From: an uncultured Bacteroidota bacterium
GTDB taxonomy: Bacteria > Bacteroidota > Bacteroidia > Bacteroidales > P3
Direction: 5' to 3'
Assembly (NCBI GenBank): GCA_902774395.1
Contig: CACYIK010000005.1
Coordinates: 62,001 to 126,000 of the forward strand
DNA length: 64,000 bases
Translations under genes and position numbers: made by a program
The notes under the pieces: model-generated
The model's database searches: none
What the model saw: the letters and a program-made list of their open reading frames with translations, nothing else
What the model was told of the DNA's origin: nothing
Part shown: positions 9,301-17,361 of the stretch, in pieces
Layout of the letters: every line of letters begins with the position of its first letter
Numbering within the stretch: the stretch's first letter is position 1

Positions 9301-11231
9301 TCACGAGCTATCTGGCTACCTATGCTGGCAACTACCAGTATATCGCCTTCAAGAACGTGGCTCTCGACACCACCGTCGACGCTGCTTATGTGGCAATCGA
9401 CAACCTCGTCATTTCTGTTGCTCCCACCTGTCTGCCCATCCGTCACCTTGAGGTTGTCAATGCTGAAGAGACCTCGATTACCTTCGACTGGGACGATATC
9501 ATAAGTGCTGGCAACTGGGCCGTCGAGTATGGTCCTAGAGGATTTGCCACGGGCAGCGGTACCGTGATGAATGTGACCTCTCATCCTGTCACTATCAGTG
9601 GTCTGGCCTCGGCAACAGGTTACGACATCTATGTCACTCCTGTCTGCTCCGCTACCAACCATGGTGACACCGCAAGCATCAGTGCCTCTACCACCTGCTC
9701 TATCGTTACCTCCTTCCCCTGGACTGAAGGCTTTGAGAGCGCTTCCACCTTCGTCTGCTGGAGTCAGTCCGGTGACGGTGAATGGACGCGTGGCAGTGGC
9801 GCCGGTGGTAGTGTGACATCGGCACACAGCGGCTCCAGTAATGCTAAGATTACGCATGATGATTACGATTATGTTACTAAGTTGATTTCTCCTGTTCTCG
9901 CCCTTGCCCCCGATGTGCCTTCCACGCTTTCGTTCTGGCATACTCAGCAGTCATGGGCCGGTGACCAGGATGAACTGCGCGTATACTATCGCACTGCGCA
10001 GACCGACACATGGCATCTCCTGATGGTGTTCACCGATAACATTAATGCATGGACCAAGGATTCCGTCCTGCTGCCCAACACCAGCGCCACCTATCAGATT
10101 GCCTTCGAGATGACTGATGGTTATGGCTACGGTGTTGCCCTCGACGACATCACGATCTCCGGCGTGGGTAGCAGCTGCAACGCTCCTATTGCTTTGACGG
10201 TTGACACTGTCGCCGAGACCTATGCTACGATTCACTGGAGTGGCGATGCCACCAGCTATGAGGTAGCCATCATCGAGGATAGTGTCTGGACGGATCCCAC
10301 CACAGGCATCATCAGTCTTGACGACTCCACCAAGACCTTCACCGATCTGTCGGCTGGCACGCAGTATGTTGTCGGCGTCCGCACAGTCTGTGAGAACGGT
10401 GGTACCAGCGCATGGGTTACCAGAGCCATCACCACCCTCGAGCATCCTTGCTTGATGCCCACGAATGTGACTATAAGCAATGTCACGCTTACCAGTGCCT
10501 CAATCGACTGGACTCCCGCCGAGACCACTCACGGCCGCTGGGCTGTGAAGATTACGGGTCCTGGTTGCAACATCCTCGACACTGTGACCTCACATCCGTA
10601 CTCCGTCAGCGACCTGACGGCCAACACCACCTACAATGTCCAGGTGATGACTGTCTGCTCCGACGAGCGTGGCAGCGACTTCACCGAGGCTGAGACCTTC
10701 ACCACCACCGTTTGCCAGCCCGTTACCGGTCTTGCCACCGGCACTATCACCGCCACCACCGCTGTCCTGAACTGGAACGCTGTGGCCGGCAGCACGGGCC
10801 GCTACGAGGTGAACTACGGTATGGCCGGCTTCCCGCAGGGCACTGGCGAGGTTGTTACTGTCAACGGAACCACCACTGTGACCCTTGAGGGTCTCCAGAG
10901 CGAGACCATGTACGACGCTTACGTCCGCGTGTACTGCGCCGAGGGCGTTGCTTCGAACTGGAGCACCAAGGTCACCTTCGAGACTTCGCGTGTCGGCATC
11001 AACGATGTTGACGGCAACGCCATCAGCCTCTTCCCGAACCCGGCCAGCACCACGGTGACCCTCACGGGCATCGAAGGCGCCGCCACGGTGACGGTGGTCG
11101 ACATGAACGGCCGCGAGACTGGTAAGTGGAACGTTGAGAACGGAAAACTCACCATCGATGTCACAAGCAGGGAGGCCCCGCCGCACGGCGGGGCCTCCCA
11201 TTTTTTTGGCTATATGGGAAAAAAGTTGTAA
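3378..11231 (+). CDS. Giant secreted FN3/adhesin protein with a truncated T9SS sorting domain
   Basis: A 2617-residue surface or secreted protein. The signal peptide is MQKFLRTLVLAALMLPFASQAQ. A cleaved-adhesin/MAM-like jelly-roll domain (about 25-175, ending YLYVDDIFIGD) is followed by about thirteen fibronectin type III repeats. Each begins with a C-x-x-P-type segment such as CQVPTNVTV and ends near an RxxC motif. Further jelly-roll domains are interspersed. The end starts as a type A T9SS sorting domain (ISLFPNPASTTVTL, then VVDMNGRETGKW). After LTIDVTS it runs into its own terminator and reads REAPPHGG and onward for 20 foreign residues, so the usual GxYFVR and KLIVK end is missing. Adhesion to host or food polymers is inferred from the domains. 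Confidence 0.88.
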   Translation: MQKFLRTLVLAALMLPFASQAQVPLPIDMDFEDASAISQWTLTNCHSSTSRSTSTDAIHAGSAGFAFHWTTTPSQYLISPEFTPAVGTEMVSFWYQNPSTFYTEEFSVGFSSTTNDTTAFTWLTMVSVTGTTWTQYTASVPAGTKYVCIRSSAYDAYYLYVDDIFIGDVPTCIKVTDLAVDPTATTPNSLTLKWSDTINTDATYTVYQINGTDITEYSDVVISTTADGYSALISGLAPMTTYTFGVKANCGADGMSALCSTSGRTGCVTVDININAPFEEGFENAEFPPACWSTSHISGPGSYLWSRNTSNVHDGNASAQLPDMSSTTITHLVTPQLSITANEGDTYILSFWMRRTSYSTLKPNEGIKVWINTTPDTIGGSVLMYIHRDIAADPIVAAAGWYQYSDTIPEDMMENFYIIFQGISEYGNASYIDDVRIRTAPTCDSPTDLTVDQIFGRTADLHWHPTGISNLIEYKKASDNVWTVASTTDSNYTFTDLEPLTAYRARVIAICSDNGQSYPSSSVSFTTKAVCQVPTNVTVAALAREATLTWRDTIANAWQIQYISGTGATADTSEIEDVTETTYTMFNLEPESPYKFRVRANCGGEDGESAWTPWKSFNTPAACQVPAGLTVTLTPGNGTVASISWTDTLAASWQLMLNSDSLNLIDVYETTYEFDNLTPEVTDTIRVRANCDNDGYSLWSAPVVFTPTNTYTVTVNDGTNTNSYVPIYGFYVDNHIQSRFIIPASSIAAMQYGSITKLTFYASTANAAWSNAEFEVYMSTTSDTAVTVVNEVDDMTQVFAQGNLSIVDHQMVVTLNQPFQYMGDNLLIAFEQPTSGSYVSCSWYGVTAIGASMGGYGSSVSQQNFRPKMTFAFEPGEAPTCEVPTNLVCTDTTGHTATLTWEGSASNVYVEYKETSAPATAWVSEAAGSSPYTLTGLAHSTSYNIRVRVECDETNYYSNTITILTENTCVDPTNLVVMPVAGSGSSVLVSWTDTMASEWELFTMLNGDTSQIYTVFESDTIGGYLVQNLIPEARYSVWVRAICDASEGDISGWIGTNFVPSASVRTTLGTPETTNSYLPTYAFYKYSFTEQIYTAAEMGGEAGVITAVDFMNTGSQITRDLDIYMIHTSDSVFENATDWFTVTAADKVFSGEVTFEGGSEWTSITFDTPFNFNGDSNVVLVVDDNTGSYVSSVPFSVYTAAGQAIRIYSDDTDYEPTDPNYTGTLMDLKNHIRFAVGEPPACAKPTNVTLTSLGVTDATLTWNDTVASSWQIMVNGDATNLISATTTSYTFANLTANTNYTVNVRAVCSAEEISEWSTPVTFRTYAPAAAVPYSTGFEAGEDAAWVFRNGTNAWMIGNATHNGTGTNALYISQNGTANTYNIGSSAVSYAFRTLDVTTPGAYYCAFDWKANGEGSYDFIRAWLVPLDSLNARANVLPDGTTSTSGYQTATPAGWIDLGGKMNGTSSWQEAVRPANITVAGTYALVFMWANDGSGGSNPPAAVDNIWFGIPTCPVVTVAGVDSASRADSVIYFSWTPGSTETAWAVQYGTNVDTVSTPEYALQHIQGNGTFTIKVRALCSDEDQSFWKEIRGKLPCVPDTVPFLNDFDNLSGTFTNSCWGIGNSAGQAQNGYQNWPSCNSFVGATNDKLLFLNKGAYVILPDLNVPLNQLYLSFDFSSGADSSVLYLGYASCTQVNFEKVVFFDTLYHVDYATEAEFRGRVEMLLNNLPAEAHNLVIASDVIGTGYYVGLNELNLTLPPACGHVENVVATPVSETSVTLSWSAPVFGVAQEYIVEYGPRPYTPGTGIMDTINTNSITLTGLRAMTPYEAYVTTICTQGDTSVATMPIAFAGNCGNISVPDTFTFSEYIMSGRSMTGVMPNCWVIDSSATIYSEDSILPQVYGANSNTEMTFLMYDQSVVALPAVNMPLDTLMLTFDMQIADPSMALVIGAVSSQANGFGTTFVPIDTLRYRDNGTVTSYLATYAGNYQYIAFKNVALDTTVDAAYVAIDNLVISVAPTCLPIRHLEVVNAEETSITFDWDDIISAGNWAVEYGPRGFATGSGTVMNVTSHPVTISGLASATGYDIYVTPVCSATNHGDTASISASTTCSIVTSFPWTEGFESASTFVCWSQSGDGEWTRGSGAGGSVTSAHSGSSNAKITHDDYDYVTKLISPVLALAPDVPSTLSFWHTQQSWAGDQDELRVYYRTAQTDTWHLLMVFTDNINAWTKDSVLLPNTSATYQIAFEMTDGYGYGVALDDITISGVGSSCNAPIALTVDTVAETYATIHWSGDATSYEVAIIEDSVWTDPTTGIISLDDSTKTFTDLSAGTQYVVGVRTVCENGGTSAWVTRAITTLEHPCLMPTNVTISNVTLTSASIDWTPAETTHGRWAVKITGPGCNILDTVTSHPYSVSDLTANTTYNVQVMTVCSDERGSDFTEAETFTTTVCQPVTGLATGTITATTAVLNWNAVAGSTGRYEVNYGMAGFPQGTGEVVTVNGTTTVTLEGLQSETMYDAYVRVYCAEGVASNWSTKVTFETSRVGINDVDGNAISLFPNPASTTVTLTGIEGAATVTVVDMNGRETGKWNVENGKLTIDVTSREAPPHGGASHFFGYMGKKL
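11170..11207 (+). terminator. Terminator lying inside the 3' end of the giant adhesin reading frame
   Basis: A 14-bp GC-rich perfect stem (11170-11183 with 11186-11199) is followed by ATTTTTTT. The upstream reading frame crosses it and stops only at 11229-11231. This is abnormal and supports a deletion of the true gene end. Confidence 0.93.
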
Positions 11232-11237
11232 TTTTGC
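11205..11237 (+). promoter_or_regulatory. Promoter for the dpp11-like gene, overlapping the terminator
   Basis: TTTG at 11205-11208 uses the last bases of the terminator T-run. TAATTTTGC lies at 11229-11237, giving a 20-bp spacing. The TA of this box is also the start of the TAA stop codon of the truncated upstream frame. Confidence 0.82.
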
Positions 11238-11261
11238 ACCCCGAAAAATACAACTATTATT

Positions 11262-13376
11262 ATGAAGAAGATTCTTTTATTTGTTGCCGTGGCACTGTCT
11301 GTGCTGCCTGCACGCGCCGACGAGGGCATGTGGATTCCCATGCTGCTGCAGCGCAACGAGGCCGCCATGCAGAAGGCCGGCATGCACATCACCGCCCAGG
11401 ACATCTATGACATCAACCACGCCTCGCTGAAGGACGCCGTGCTGCTCTTCGGCGGCGGCTGCACGGGCGAGTTCGTCAGCGGCGAAGGACTGCTGTTGAC
11501 CAACCACCACTGCGGATACAGCTATATCGTGAGCCACTCGACCGTGGAGCACGACTACCTGACGGGCGGCTTCTGGGCCATGAAGCGCGGCGACGAGCTG
11601 CCCTGCCCGGGACTCACCGTCACCCGCCTGGTGCGCATGGAGGACGTCACGGCACAGGTGCTCGAGGGCGTGACCGACGAGACCGCTGAGGCCGACCGCG
11701 AGAAGATCGTGGCCAAGAACATCGCCGCCATCAGCGAGAAAGCCGTCAAGGGCACCCACTACAAGGCGGTAATCAAACCGTTCTACTACGGCAACCAGTA
11801 CTTCATGTATATCAACGAGGTGTTCACCGACGTGCGCCTGGTGGGAGCCCCGCCGAGCAATATCGGTAAGTTCGGTGGCGACACCGACAACTGGATGTGG
11901 CCGCGCCACACGGGCGACTTCTCGATGTTCCGCGTCTATGTGGGACAGGACAACAAGCCCGCACCCTACAGCGAGGACAACATCCCCTACCAGCCGCTGA
12001 AGCACATGGAGATAAGCCTCAAGGGTGTCGACGAGGGCGACTTCACCTTCGTCTTCGGCTACCCCGGCACCACGCGCCGCTATGTGACGCACGACTATGT
12101 GGACCTGGCCGCCAATGTGGAGAATCCCGTCCGCATCGCGCTGCGCACCATCCGTCTGGACCACTATAACGCCGCCATGCGGCAGAGCGCCGCACAGCGC
12201 CTGAAATATGCCTCGCGTGTGGCCTCCATCGCCAACGGCTGGAAGAAGTGGCAGGGCGAGAGCCTGGGTATCGAGCGCCTCCACGGCGTGGAGCAGAAGC
12301 TGGCCCAGGAAGCCCAGTTTGAGAAATGGGCCGCCGACAAGCCCCAGTACCGCGGCGTCCTCGACGAGATGGAGCGCAACTACAGCGTCCTGCGCGAGGT
12401 AGAGACCGAGTGGACCTACTTCAACGAGGCCCTCATGGCCAGCGACTTCATGCAGCGCACCTACCGTCTCTTCCAGATTAGCAAAAGCAACGACGAGGCC
12501 ATGGTGGAGAAGATGAAGGCCGACAGCGAGAAATACTTCGAGGACTTCGACGAGCACTCGCCCATCGACGAGGCCATCTTCGTGGAGACCTTCCTCTACA
12601 TGTGGGAGCGCGGCTTTGCCTCCTTCCTGCCTTCCGACCGCTACCAGACGACTACCGACGTGGAGGCCATGCTGAAGAAGACCTATCAGAAGTCGGCCCT
12701 CAACAACCCCAAGAAGCTGATGAAACTGCTCAACAAGGAGCGCAACAAGATGAACGACGCCATCCGCGAAGATCCCGCTTTCCAGCTCTTCATGATGGCT
12801 TACAACTACTGCTATAGCGACAGCAAGCGTGACACCTATATAGAGGCCGACGACAACATCCAGCGCCTCATGCGCACCTATATCAAGGGCATGATGGAGC
12901 AGTATCCCGACTCGAACTTCTTCCCCGACGCCAACCTGACGCTGCGTGTGACCTACGGCCATGTGCAGGGCTTCAAGCCCAAGGATGCCACCTACTATAC
13001 CCCTTACAGCACCATCGAGGGCATCATGGAAAAGGAGAACCCCGCCATCTACGACTACCGTGTGGAGCCGCGCCTCAAAGAGCTCTGGCAGAAGAAAGAC
13101 TACGGCCAGTATGCCAACAAGAAGGGTGAGATGCCCGTGGCCTTCATCGCTACCAACCACACCACCGGCGGCAATAGCGGCAGCCCCGTGCTCAACGCCG
13201 ACGGCCAGCTGGTGGGCATCAACTTCGACCGCTGCTGGGAGGGCACCATGAGCGACCTGCTGTTCGACCCCAACTACTGCCGCAACATCTCGCTCGACAT
13301 CCGCTACTGCCTGTTCATCATCGACAAGTTTGCCGGTGCACACCACCTGGTGGAAGAAATGACTTTGGTAAACTAA
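11262..13376 (+). CDS. dpp11: S46 dipeptidyl-peptidase, DPP11 type
   Basis: A 704-residue periplasmic exopeptidase with signal peptide MKKILLFVAVALSVLPARA. S46 enzymes release N-terminal dipeptides from oligopeptides and supply dipeptide-using Bacteroidales. The trypsin-like triad is visible: LTNHHCGY (His82/83), GGDTDNWMWPRHTGDF (Asp region near 210) and TTGGNSGSPV (Ser639). Eighteen residues after the serine is Arg657 in INFDRCWEGT. The same spacing is found for Ser655 and Arg673 of Porphyromonas DPP11, whose arginine selects Asp/Glu at P1, while DPP7 has Gly there. Acidic specificity is therefore inferred. It is followed after 26 bp by the C25 peptidase gene, probably in the same transcript. 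Confidence 0.93.
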   Translation: MKKILLFVAVALSVLPARADEGMWIPMLLQRNEAAMQKAGMHITAQDIYDINHASLKDAVLLFGGGCTGEFVSGEGLLLTNHHCGYSYIVSHSTVEHDYLTGGFWAMKRGDELPCPGLTVTRLVRMEDVTAQVLEGVTDETAEADREKIVAKNIAAISEKAVKGTHYKAVIKPFYYGNQYFMYINEVFTDVRLVGAPPSNIGKFGGDTDNWMWPRHTGDFSMFRVYVGQDNKPAPYSEDNIPYQPLKHMEISLKGVDEGDFTFVFGYPGTTRRYVTHDYVDLAANVENPVRIALRTIRLDHYNAAMRQSAAQRLKYASRVASIANGWKKWQGESLGIERLHGVEQKLAQEAQFEKWAADKPQYRGVLDEMERNYSVLREVETEWTYFNEALMASDFMQRTYRLFQISKSNDEAMVEKMKADSEKYFEDFDEHSPIDEAIFVETFLYMWERGFASFLPSDRYQTTTDVEAMLKKTYQKSALNNPKKLMKLLNKERNKMNDAIREDPAFQLFMMAYNYCYSDSKRDTYIEADDNIQRLMRTYIKGMMEQYPDSNFFPDANLTLRVTYGHVQGFKPKDATYYTPYSTIEGIMEKENPAIYDYRVEPRLKELWQKKDYGQYANKKGEMPVAFIATNHTTGGNSGSPVLNADGQLVGINFDRCWEGTMSDLLFDPNYCRNISLDIRYCLFIIDKFAGAHHLVEEMTLVN

Positions 13377-13399
13377 GAGCTAAGAACTAAGAATAGAGA
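13372..13399. repeat. 7-bp tandem repeat ACTAAGA
   Basis: Units ACTAAGA, GCTAAGA, ACTAAGA and ATAGAGA fill the short spacer between the two peptidase genes and include the stop codon of the first. Almost the same array lies at 39212-39239, sharing the 18-base core AAGAGCTAAGAACTAAGA. Confidence 0.82.
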
Positions 13400-13402
13400 A
13401 CC

Positions 13403-16400
13403 ATGAAGCAAATTGTCAAGACATTAAAGACTGCGTTGTGCGCCAGCCTATTTTTCAATTTTTTCAATTCGGCTGAAGCGCAGCGTGTGGTGGAGGATAG
13501 CTGGCAGCGCCTGACGGTGGAGTTCACCGCGGGCAATGTGCAGGTCGGCACGACGGTGCTCGGAGGCGAGACCTTCAGCACCCTCGCTATCGGCGGCTAT
13601 GAGCAGGACAAGGGCCACTATGGCGCCCCTGCGCTGCCCCTCTTCTCGCGCCTTGTCGAGGTGCCGCTGGGTGCCGAGTTCAAGGTGACGGTGAGCGATG
13701 CCGAGTATGACACGCTCGAGGCATTGCCCTACCGCCTGTTGCCGGTGCAGCTGCCGCGCCGCAAGAGCGACACCACGGAGCCCAAGCTTTATATCGACCG
13801 TGCCTTGTATGCACGGGATGCCTTCTTCGGTCAGGAGGAGGCTTTGGTGGAGGCTGTGGGCGTGGCACGCGACCGCCGTCTGGCGCGTCTGCAGTTCGCC
13901 CCGGTGCGCTACAATCCTGTGAGCGGCCAGGCCATTGTCTGCCGCAAGGCTACGGTGACCGTAGCGTATGCGGGTGGCGACCAGGAGGCCAGCGAGGAGC
14001 TGTTCAACCGTTATTATTCGGCGGCCTTCAACTCCGGTGCCAAGCCCCTGAACGCCCTCTACTCCTCACTCCTCACTCCTCACTCCTTGACCCCCAAGGC
14101 GGTTCGCACTGCCGCGCCGGTGCGTTACCTCATCGTGGCACACAGCATGTTCCGTGGCCAGCTGGACGACTTCGTGGCATGGAAGCGCCAGAAGGGCTTC
14201 GTTGTCGACGTGGCCTATACCGACGACCCCGCCGTGGGTAGCGACACCACCTCGATCCGGAATTACATCAAGGGCCAGTATGATGATGCCTCCCTCGCCA
14301 AGCCGGCGCCGACCTATGTGCTGCTGGTGGGCGACGTGGCCCAGATTCCGCCGTTCAACTACCGCGCCGTCGTCTCCTCAAGTCAAGATAGCCATGTTAC
14401 CGACCTCTACTACATGACCTGGACCAGTGGCGACCATATCCCTGACTGCCACTACGGCCGCTTCTCGGCGCAGAATATCTCACAGCTGCTGCCGCAGATA
14501 CAGAAGACGTTGATGTATGAGCAGTATACCTTCGCCGACCCATCGTTCCTCGACCGTGCCGTCATGGTGGCCGGCGTGGACCGCGGCAATGTGGGTGACA
14601 ACGGCTATACCTATGGCGACCCCGCCCTGGACTATGCCGTCACCAACTATGTCAACGGCGACCACGGCTGGGCCAACGTCTACTACTTCAAGAACAACAC
14701 CTCCATCATCCCCTCCTGCACCACCAATGTGACCATCTCGAGCAGCGCTTCGGGCAATGCCGCCACGGTGCGACAGTATTACAACCTTGGTGCCGGCCTC
14801 ATCAACTACACCGCGCACGGAGGCTCCACGGGTTGGGGCACGCCCAACTTCGGCAATAACCATGTGAATGTGATGACCAACAACCAGAAGTTCGGCCTGA
14901 TGATTGGCAACTGCTGCCTCACCAACAAGTTCGAGGAGAGCACCTGCTTTGGCGAGGCCCTCCTGCGCAAAGGCAACTATGCCGGTGCCGTGGGTTATAT
15001 CGGCGGCAGCAACAGCACCTACTGGGGCCAGGACTTCTACTGGGCTGTGGGTGTCCGCAGCAGTATCGGTCCCTCGATGTCGATGGCCTACAATGCCTCG
15101 CACCTCGGTGTCTACGACCGCACTTTCCACACCCACAACGAGGCCTACTCCCAGTGGTGCACCACGCAGGGTTCTATGGTGATGCAGGGCGACATGGCCG
15201 TCGAGTCCTCTTCGTCGGGTTCTAGCATGAAATGGTACTACTGGGAGATCTACCACCTGATGGGCGACCCCTCGGTGATGCCCTATATGACGCAGGCCGA
15301 CACGATGTCTGTCGCTGTCTCGACCACGCTGCCTTATGGCACCGTGACGCTTGCGGTGTCCGCGGTACCCAACGCCTATATCGCCCTCACCGACACGACG
15401 ACGGGCCTCCTCATGGCGGCGGCCTTCGCCAATGCCGCCGGCCAAGCCCAGCTGACGCTGCCGGCCTCTATGCCGGTAGGTGGCTATCTCCTGGCTGTGT
15501 CGGCGCAGCAATATCGCACCGCGCTCATCCCCGTGACGGTGGTGCAGCCGGCAGGCGCCTTCCCCTTGGTCACCGCCATTACGTCGGACCCCCTCAACGC
15601 GGGCGACACGGTGGCGCTGACACTGCACATTGAAAATACCGGCCAGCTGATGGCACGCGACATCGTGGCGACGGTGACCTGCAGCAGTCCGCTGCTGACG
15701 CTGTCGACCAACACGGTGACCCTCGACAGCCTGGCGGCAGGCGCCTCGGTGGATGTCTCGGGAATCGTGGCCTATGTGCTCTCCACCAGCCCCGACAACA
15801 CCTCTGTCGACTTCGCCACCAGCACCGTCTGGACGGGTGGCACGCTGGCATCCACCAGCACGCTGAGACGTTGGATTTATGCACCGGTGCTCAACGTGAC
15901 ATTCACTCCCGCCCATGTCAGCGTGATGCCTGGCGGGACCACCACGGTCACGGCCAAGCTGCGCAACAGCGGCCATGCCGCCACAGGGGCGCACTCGCTG
16001 TCGTTCACCTCGCCCACATCGCTGCTGACGGCACTCCATACCCCGTTCGACACCGCGCTGGCTCCCGCCAGCGACACCACCGTCGTCCTCACGCTGCAGG
16101 CCGACACGGCGCTGCCGATGAGTATCTCGGTGCCTGTGAGCTTCAACTACGGCAGCTTCGACCGCACCCTGCCGGTGTATGTCGGAGAAAGCTATATTGA
16201 GACCTTCGAAGGCGGCAGTCCCGTGTTGACGGGCAGATGGAATTTCCCGGCAGCCTATCCCTGGGTGGTTATCGACTCGCTGGCGTCGGAAGGAGACTAC
16301 TGTCTGCGCTCGTCGCCCAACCTGACACACAGACAGAGCTCCATCATCTCCATCACCGTCGATATTGCCTCGGCCGACAGCGTAAGCTTCTACTACCGTG

Positions 16401-17305
16401 TGTCGTCGGAAGAGAACTATGACAAGCTCTACTTCATCATAGACAACGATACCCTGCTGACCAGGTCGGGCGATGTAGACTGGTCGTATGCCGTCTACCC
16501 CGTTGCCGCGGGTAGCCATACGTTGATTTTCAACTACTCGAAAGACTATAGCGAGAATAGAGGCAGCGACTGCGCCTGGATTGACTATGTGGTGCTGCCG
16601 CATCTGTCGCATCCTGCTACCATTGAGCAGCATACCTTCTGTTCGGCCGACACCACCGTCGAGGTGGGTGGCATCGTCGTCGACCTCAGCCAGGCGGGCA
16701 GCGGCAGGGAGCGCGTGATTTCTCCGAGCGGTGCCGTGACGTTGTTGGAATATGATATTTATCCCTCTTACAGCGAGACCACGCAGCAGAGCGTCTGCGA
16801 CAGCCTGCGCTGGCAGGGAGAGCTGTATACCGAGTCGACCTATATCGGTGAGACCCTGCAGACCATCCACGGCTGCGACAGCCTGTACGGGATATACCTC
16901 ACGGTGAACTATTCGTCGTTCGACACCCTTTCGGTGACCACCAGCGATGAGAGCTACACGTGGAACGACTCTACTTATACCGCCAGCGGTGTCTATCAGC
17001 AGGTGTATACCGGCATCCAGGGCTGCGACAGCACGGTGGTGCTGGTGCTGACCCTCACGGGCACCGAAGGGATAGGCGACGTGGACGAGCGCCTGAATGT
17101 GAAGGTCTATCCCAACCCCACGGCCGGCCTGCTGCACTTCAGCACGACTGTCGGCGAAGTGACGGTCTACGACCTTACGGGCCGCGAGGTCATGCTCCAG
17201 CGCAATATCGACTGCCTCGACCTGGGCGACGTGCCTCAGGGCACCTACCTGGTCCGGCTGACCATGCCAGACGCCACGGTGACACGGCGTGTGGTGAAAC
17301 AATGA
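13403..17305 (+). CDS. Gingipain-like C25 cysteine peptidase with T9SS sorting domain
   Basis: A 1300-residue secreted protease. The signal peptide ends NSAEAQ. Residues 25-225 form a propeptide. The C25 catalytic domain (about 235-620) has NYTAHGGSTGW with His472 and MIGNCCLTN with Cys504/Cys505. The 33-residue distance from His472 to Cys505 equals that of RgpB His211/Cys244. Beta-sandwich repeats follow (CARDB-like near 750-900, adhesin-like near 905-1060). The C-terminal sorting domain (VKVYPNPTAGLL ... GTYLVRLTM ... VVKQ) is intact, so export by the T9SS is expected. A CTCACTC heptamer array (14061-14087) encodes the linker LYSSLLTPHSLT between propeptide and catalytic domain. Cleavage specificity cannot be read. 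Confidence 0.92.
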   Translation: MKQIVKTLKTALCASLFFNFFNSAEAQRVVEDSWQRLTVEFTAGNVQVGTTVLGGETFSTLAIGGYEQDKGHYGAPALPLFSRLVEVPLGAEFKVTVSDAEYDTLEALPYRLLPVQLPRRKSDTTEPKLYIDRALYARDAFFGQEEALVEAVGVARDRRLARLQFAPVRYNPVSGQAIVCRKATVTVAYAGGDQEASEELFNRYYSAAFNSGAKPLNALYSSLLTPHSLTPKAVRTAAPVRYLIVAHSMFRGQLDDFVAWKRQKGFVVDVAYTDDPAVGSDTTSIRNYIKGQYDDASLAKPAPTYVLLVGDVAQIPPFNYRAVVSSSQDSHVTDLYYMTWTSGDHIPDCHYGRFSAQNISQLLPQIQKTLMYEQYTFADPSFLDRAVMVAGVDRGNVGDNGYTYGDPALDYAVTNYVNGDHGWANVYYFKNNTSIIPSCTTNVTISSSASGNAATVRQYYNLGAGLINYTAHGGSTGWGTPNFGNNHVNVMTNNQKFGLMIGNCCLTNKFEESTCFGEALLRKGNYAGAVGYIGGSNSTYWGQDFYWAVGVRSSIGPSMSMAYNASHLGVYDRTFHTHNEAYSQWCTTQGSMVMQGDMAVESSSSGSSMKWYYWEIYHLMGDPSVMPYMTQADTMSVAVSTTLPYGTVTLAVSAVPNAYIALTDTTTGLLMAAAFANAAGQAQLTLPASMPVGGYLLAVSAQQYRTALIPVTVVQPAGAFPLVTAITSDPLNAGDTVALTLHIENTGQLMARDIVATVTCSSPLLTLSTNTVTLDSLAAGASVDVSGIVAYVLSTSPDNTSVDFATSTVWTGGTLASTSTLRRWIYAPVLNVTFTPAHVSVMPGGTTTVTAKLRNSGHAATGAHSLSFTSPTSLLTALHTPFDTALAPASDTTVVLTLQADTALPMSISVPVSFNYGSFDRTLPVYVGESYIETFEGGSPVLTGRWNFPAAYPWVVIDSLASEGDYCLRSSPNLTHRQSSIISITVDIASADSVSFYYRVSSEENYDKLYFIIDNDTLLTRSGDVDWSYAVYPVAAGSHTLIFNYSKDYSENRGSDCAWIDYVVLPHLSHPATIEQHTFCSADTTVEVGGIVVDLSQAGSGRERVISPSGAVTLLEYDIYPSYSETTQQSVCDSLRWQGELYTESTYIGETLQTIHGCDSLYGIYLTVNYSSFDTLSVTTSDESYTWNDSTYTASGVYQQVYTGIQGCDSTVVLVLTLTGTEGIGDVDERLNVKVYPNPTAGLLHFSTTVGEVTVYDLTGREVMLQRNIDCLDLGDVPQGTYLVRLTMPDATVTRRVVKQ

Positions 17306-17310
17306 AACAG

Positions 17311-17337
17311 AGAAGGCCGCCCAACGGGCGGCCTTCT
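17311..17337. terminator. Bidirectional terminator between convergent genes
   Basis: A 12-bp stem (17311-17322 with 17326-17337) with a 3-base loop serves the C25 peptidase (+) and the threonine dehydrogenase (-). Confidence 0.85.
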
Positions 17338-17361
17338 TATTTACAGACTCTTTATACCTCC

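Noticed and set aside
4458..9941. A 1827-residue open frame on the minus strand inside the giant adhesin gene
   Set aside because: It is antisense to a gene with clear FN3 repeats. Sense codons TTA, CTA and TCA are rare in these GC-rich genes, so the opposite strand stays open by chance. The product has no signal, domains or sensible start.
11262..13376. Call as DPP7 instead of DPP11
   Set aside because: Arginine stands 18 residues after the catalytic serine, as in DPP11; DPP7 has glycine there. Substrate tests would settle it.
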